Positions 62,100 to 64,000 of a DNA stretch of 64,000 bases are shown piece by piece. Numbering within the stretch: the first letter of the stretch is position 1; each line of letters begins with the position of its first letter. The stretch is from Pedobacter zeae (GTDB taxonomy: Bacteria; Bacteroidota; Bacteroidia; Sphingobacteriales; Sphingobacteriaceae): contig NZ_JACIEF010000001.1 of NCBI RefSeq assembly GCF_014196715.1, positions 416,872 through 480,871 on the forward strand. The letters are read 5' to 3'. The position numbers and the translations under genes are program-made. Below the pieces are notes generated by a model, which was not told where the DNA came from, did not search any database, and worked only from the letters and a program-made list of their open reading frames with translations.

Positions 62100-62783
62100 A
62101 TGCGTACATTAAAAAGATTAACCAAACTAAATTATTATTTTTTTTCTGCGCTGGTAATACTACTGTTGGCAATCATTTTTAATTTTAGTTTTTCAAAAAC
62201 AGAGGGCTTCATTTTACTGAATCGCTTTCATGCCAAATGGCTCGATATTTTTTTTAAGTACCTCACTAATCTTGGCGATGGTTTGACCAGTATTCTGGCA
62301 GTAATTATTTTGCTTACTATAAGGAAAAAGAAAAAAGCCTTTACCGTAGCCCTTGCTTATATCTATTCAGGATTACTGGTTCAGGCCGCTAAAAGAATAT
62401 TTCACATGCCGCGGCCAAAATATTTCTTTGAGCAGACTTTGTTTCAGTATACCCATTTTGTTGAAGGCGTAAACATGCACGATCAGAATTCTTTTCCTTC
62501 AGGTCATACCGCGTCAGCTTTTGCCTTAGCCACAGCATTGGTTCTCGTTTTCAAGAAAAAAGAAATCTCCTTTTATTGTTTATTCTTTGCTTTTTTAATT
62601 GGCTACTCACGCATATACCTGGCGCAACATTTTCTTGTTGATGTAATTTTTGGAGCAGTAGCCGGTATAAGCTGTGCAATTTTAAGCTATCATCAAGTAT
62701 ACGACCTTAAACTGTTCAGGTCGGCAAAGCTTAACAGAAGGTACAAACAGCTTAAAGTTACTGGTCAGGCTAATCCCATTTAA
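62100..62783 (+). CDS. PAP2 family membrane phosphatase
   Basis: 227 aa, about six membrane segments. All three acid-phosphatase motifs are present: KRIFHMPRPKYF, FPSGHTAS and SRIYLAQHFLVDV. It acts on phospholipid-type phosphates (phosphatidate, undecaprenyl-PP or lipid A) at the periplasmic face. The stop codon touches the GTG of the following GT39 gene, so the two form an operon, suggesting work on lipid-linked sugars or lipid A. Confidence 0.92.
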   Translation: MRTLKRLTKLNYYFFSALVILLLAIIFNFSFSKTEGFILLNRFHAKWLDIFFKYLTNLGDGLTSILAVIILLTIRKKKKAFTVALAYIYSGLLVQAAKRIFHMPRPKYFFEQTLFQYTHFVEGVNMHDQNSFPSGHTASAFALATALVLVFKKKEISFYCLFFAFLIGYSRIYLAQHFLVDVIFGAVAGISCAILSYHQVYDLKLFRSAKLNRRYKQLKVTGQANPI

Positions 62784-64000
62784 GTGAAAGAAATTCCGGT
62801 TAAACTTTGGCTTTTTATAATGGCGATGACGGCGGTCAAACTGATCATCGCCTCAGCAACAGCACTCGGAAACGATGAGGTATACTACTGGACATATGCT
62901 TTAAACCTGCAATGGAACTATTTTGATCATCCTCCATTTGTAGCATGGTTAATCAGAACAACAACAGCAAACCTGCATTTTCATAGCGAATTGGCTGTTC
63001 GGCTGGGAGCCATACTATCATCTGCAATCGGTACAATAATCGTATATAAAATAGGTAAATTACTCCTCAATGCCCGTGTGGGTTGGCTTGCCGTATGCCT
63101 TTATTCTTCATCTTTTTACTGCAGCGTTATAGCTGGGGTATTTATTTTACCGGATAGCCCTCAAATGGTGTTTTGGTTGTGGGGCATCTTTTTATTATTA
63201 AAAATCACAAAATCGGTTCCACTCGGTCTGCCCACACTACACCTTTGGTGTTGGTTCGGTGTTGCATCAGGTCTTTGTATGATGTGTAAGATTCACGGCG
63301 TCTATTTATGGGTAGGCATTATCATGTTTGCACTGTTTGGTAATAAAAAATTATTGGTGCAAAAAGGCATGTATGTTTCCATGTTAATTAGTTTGATGAT
63401 TATATCTCCATTTATGATCTGGAACATCAAACATCATTTTATTACTTATACCTATCATAGTAACCGGGTTAGCTTGTTCCATGCCGGTATAAACCCGCTG
63501 GCTTTTGCGAGAGAAATTAGCGGACAAATATTTTACAACAACCCTGTTATTTTTTTCCTGGCCTGGATGGCAGTTGTTAGCTTCATCAAAACCAAACATT
63601 TTTTTCTTAAAAGTGAAATACAACTGCTACTATATTGTGCGCTTCCTCTTATTGCTACGTTGATTTTTCTTTCAATTTTCAGGGATACATTGCCGCATTG
63701 GTCTGGCCCGGCATATGCCTGTTTAATATTTGTTTCTGCATTGAAACTGGAGTCTTTTACACGATCAAGGTCAAAAGCAATTGTAAGCGCCAGCCTGTTT
63801 TTTTACCTGTTTGTGGTATGCGCCGGCCTGATTATAATCAATTTTTACAAGGGTACTTTTTCGCATCAAAAAGATCCAATGAGGTTAGGTGCCGGTGATC
63901 CGACATTAGACCTATATGGCTGGAAAGAAACCGGAAGGCTGATTGACTCCGTTTACCGCGTGGATAAATCATCAGAAAAGAATAAAACAGCCAAAACCAT
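62784..64000 (+). CDS. ArnT-like GT39 glycosyltransferase (3' partial)
   Basis: Open frame from a GTG at 62784 to the window end (405 codons, no stop). NDEVYYWTYALNLQWNYFDH and PPFVAWLIR are the first periplasmic loop of the PMT_2/ArnT family with its acidic residues, and many hydrophobic segments follow (GVYLWVGIIMFALFG, MLISLMIISPFMIW, LPLIATLIFLSIF). Such enzymes move a sugar from undecaprenyl-phosphate to lipid A or protein at the periplasmic face. Directly adjoins the PAP2 gene; an ATG at 62820 is an alternative start. Confidence 0.85.
   Translation, partial: MKEIPVKLWLFIMAMTAVKLIIASATALGNDEVYYWTYALNLQWNYFDHPPFVAWLIRTTTANLHFHSELAVRLGAILSSAIGTIIVYKIGKLLLNARVGWLAVCLYSSSFYCSVIAGVFILPDSPQMVFWLWGIFLLLKITKSVPLGLPTLHLWCWFGVASGLCMMCKIHGVYLWVGIIMFALFGNKKLLVQKGMYVSMLISLMIISPFMIWNIKHHFITYTYHSNRVSLFHAGINPLAFAREISGQIFYNNPVIFFLAWMAVVSFIKTKHFFLKSEIQLLLYCALPLIATLIFLSIFRDTLPHWSGPAYACLIFVSALKLESFTRSRSKAIVSASLFFYLFVVCAGLIIINFYKGTFSHQKDPMRLGAGDPTLDLYGWKETGRLIDSVYRVDKSSEKNKTAKT

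Overview
The window looks like chromosomal DNA of a Bacteroidota bacterium, most likely Sphingobacteriaceae and Pedobacter-like. Evidence seen: a protease with a Type IX secretion C-terminal sorting domain, A-rich leaders without strong Shine-Dalgarno sites, several TAnnTTTG -7 promoter elements, many small outer-membrane beta-barrel proteins, and family pairs typical of the phylum (DUF3822-rsmD, LytTR/LytS pairs, a DACNV-type diadenylate-cyclase-like protein). No rRNA, tRNA, CRISPR array, transposase or phage gene was seen. Species assignment is inference.

Layout. 1-9.2 kb: cell-surface and secreted proteins (subtilase cut by the window edge, M28 peptidase, beta-barrels, a protein of seven 22-residue repeats), an FMN reductase and an Fsr-type exporter. 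9.5-16.5 kb: clpB, a GH78 rhamnosidase, an SRPBCC protein and pyrE. 16.8-25.6 kb: small metabolic and regulatory genes, including a divergent DeoR/Nudix pair sharing an operator-like direct repeat, a candidate small RNA at 23.4 kb, and an ECF sigma/membrane-protein pair. 25.8-41 kb: coaD, rsmD, DUF3822, the DACNV protein, a candidate structured RNA at 29.4 kb ahead of a RecD-like helicase, a heterodimeric ABC exporter, a cold-shock protein and several unknowns.

41.1-48.9 kb is a ten-gene minus-strand operon for molybdenum cofactor: xdhC-like, mocA-like, moaA, moeA, a TauE/SafE permease, a small Moco-fold protein without the ligand Cys, moaD, moeB-rhodanese, moaE and a moaC-moaB fusion. Just beyond it (49.6-54.0 kb) is the most interesting part. 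A Tat-exported MsrP/YedY-like Moco enzyme, its cytochrome b and a DUF1223 protein run leftward. An ECF sigma factor, a zinc anti-sigma factor, a secreted Lys/Met-rich peptide and a peroxiredoxin-like protein run rightward. Three promoters with an identical layout, TGTAAGG-N15-CGACTAA, stand before DUF1223, the sigma gene and the Met-rich peptide gene. The set resembles the hypochlorite-scavenging module known from Azospira (MrpX plus YedY1 under an ECF sigma factor) but is built differently. A broken tatA lies beside it.

54.1-64 kb: a Crp/Fnr regulator with a quinone oxidoreductase, a Gfo/Idh/MocA oxidoreductase, a LytTR/LytS two-component pair, an M60 peptidase with a discoidin-like domain, a PAP2 phosphatase, and an ArnT-like GT39 glycosyltransferase running off the window end. 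Long gaps between genes often hold palindromic dispersed repeats (GTCATTTCGA, ATGCTGAA-N5-TTCAGCAT, TCAGATA-N4-TATCTGA, and CCACAGA...TCTGTGG families).
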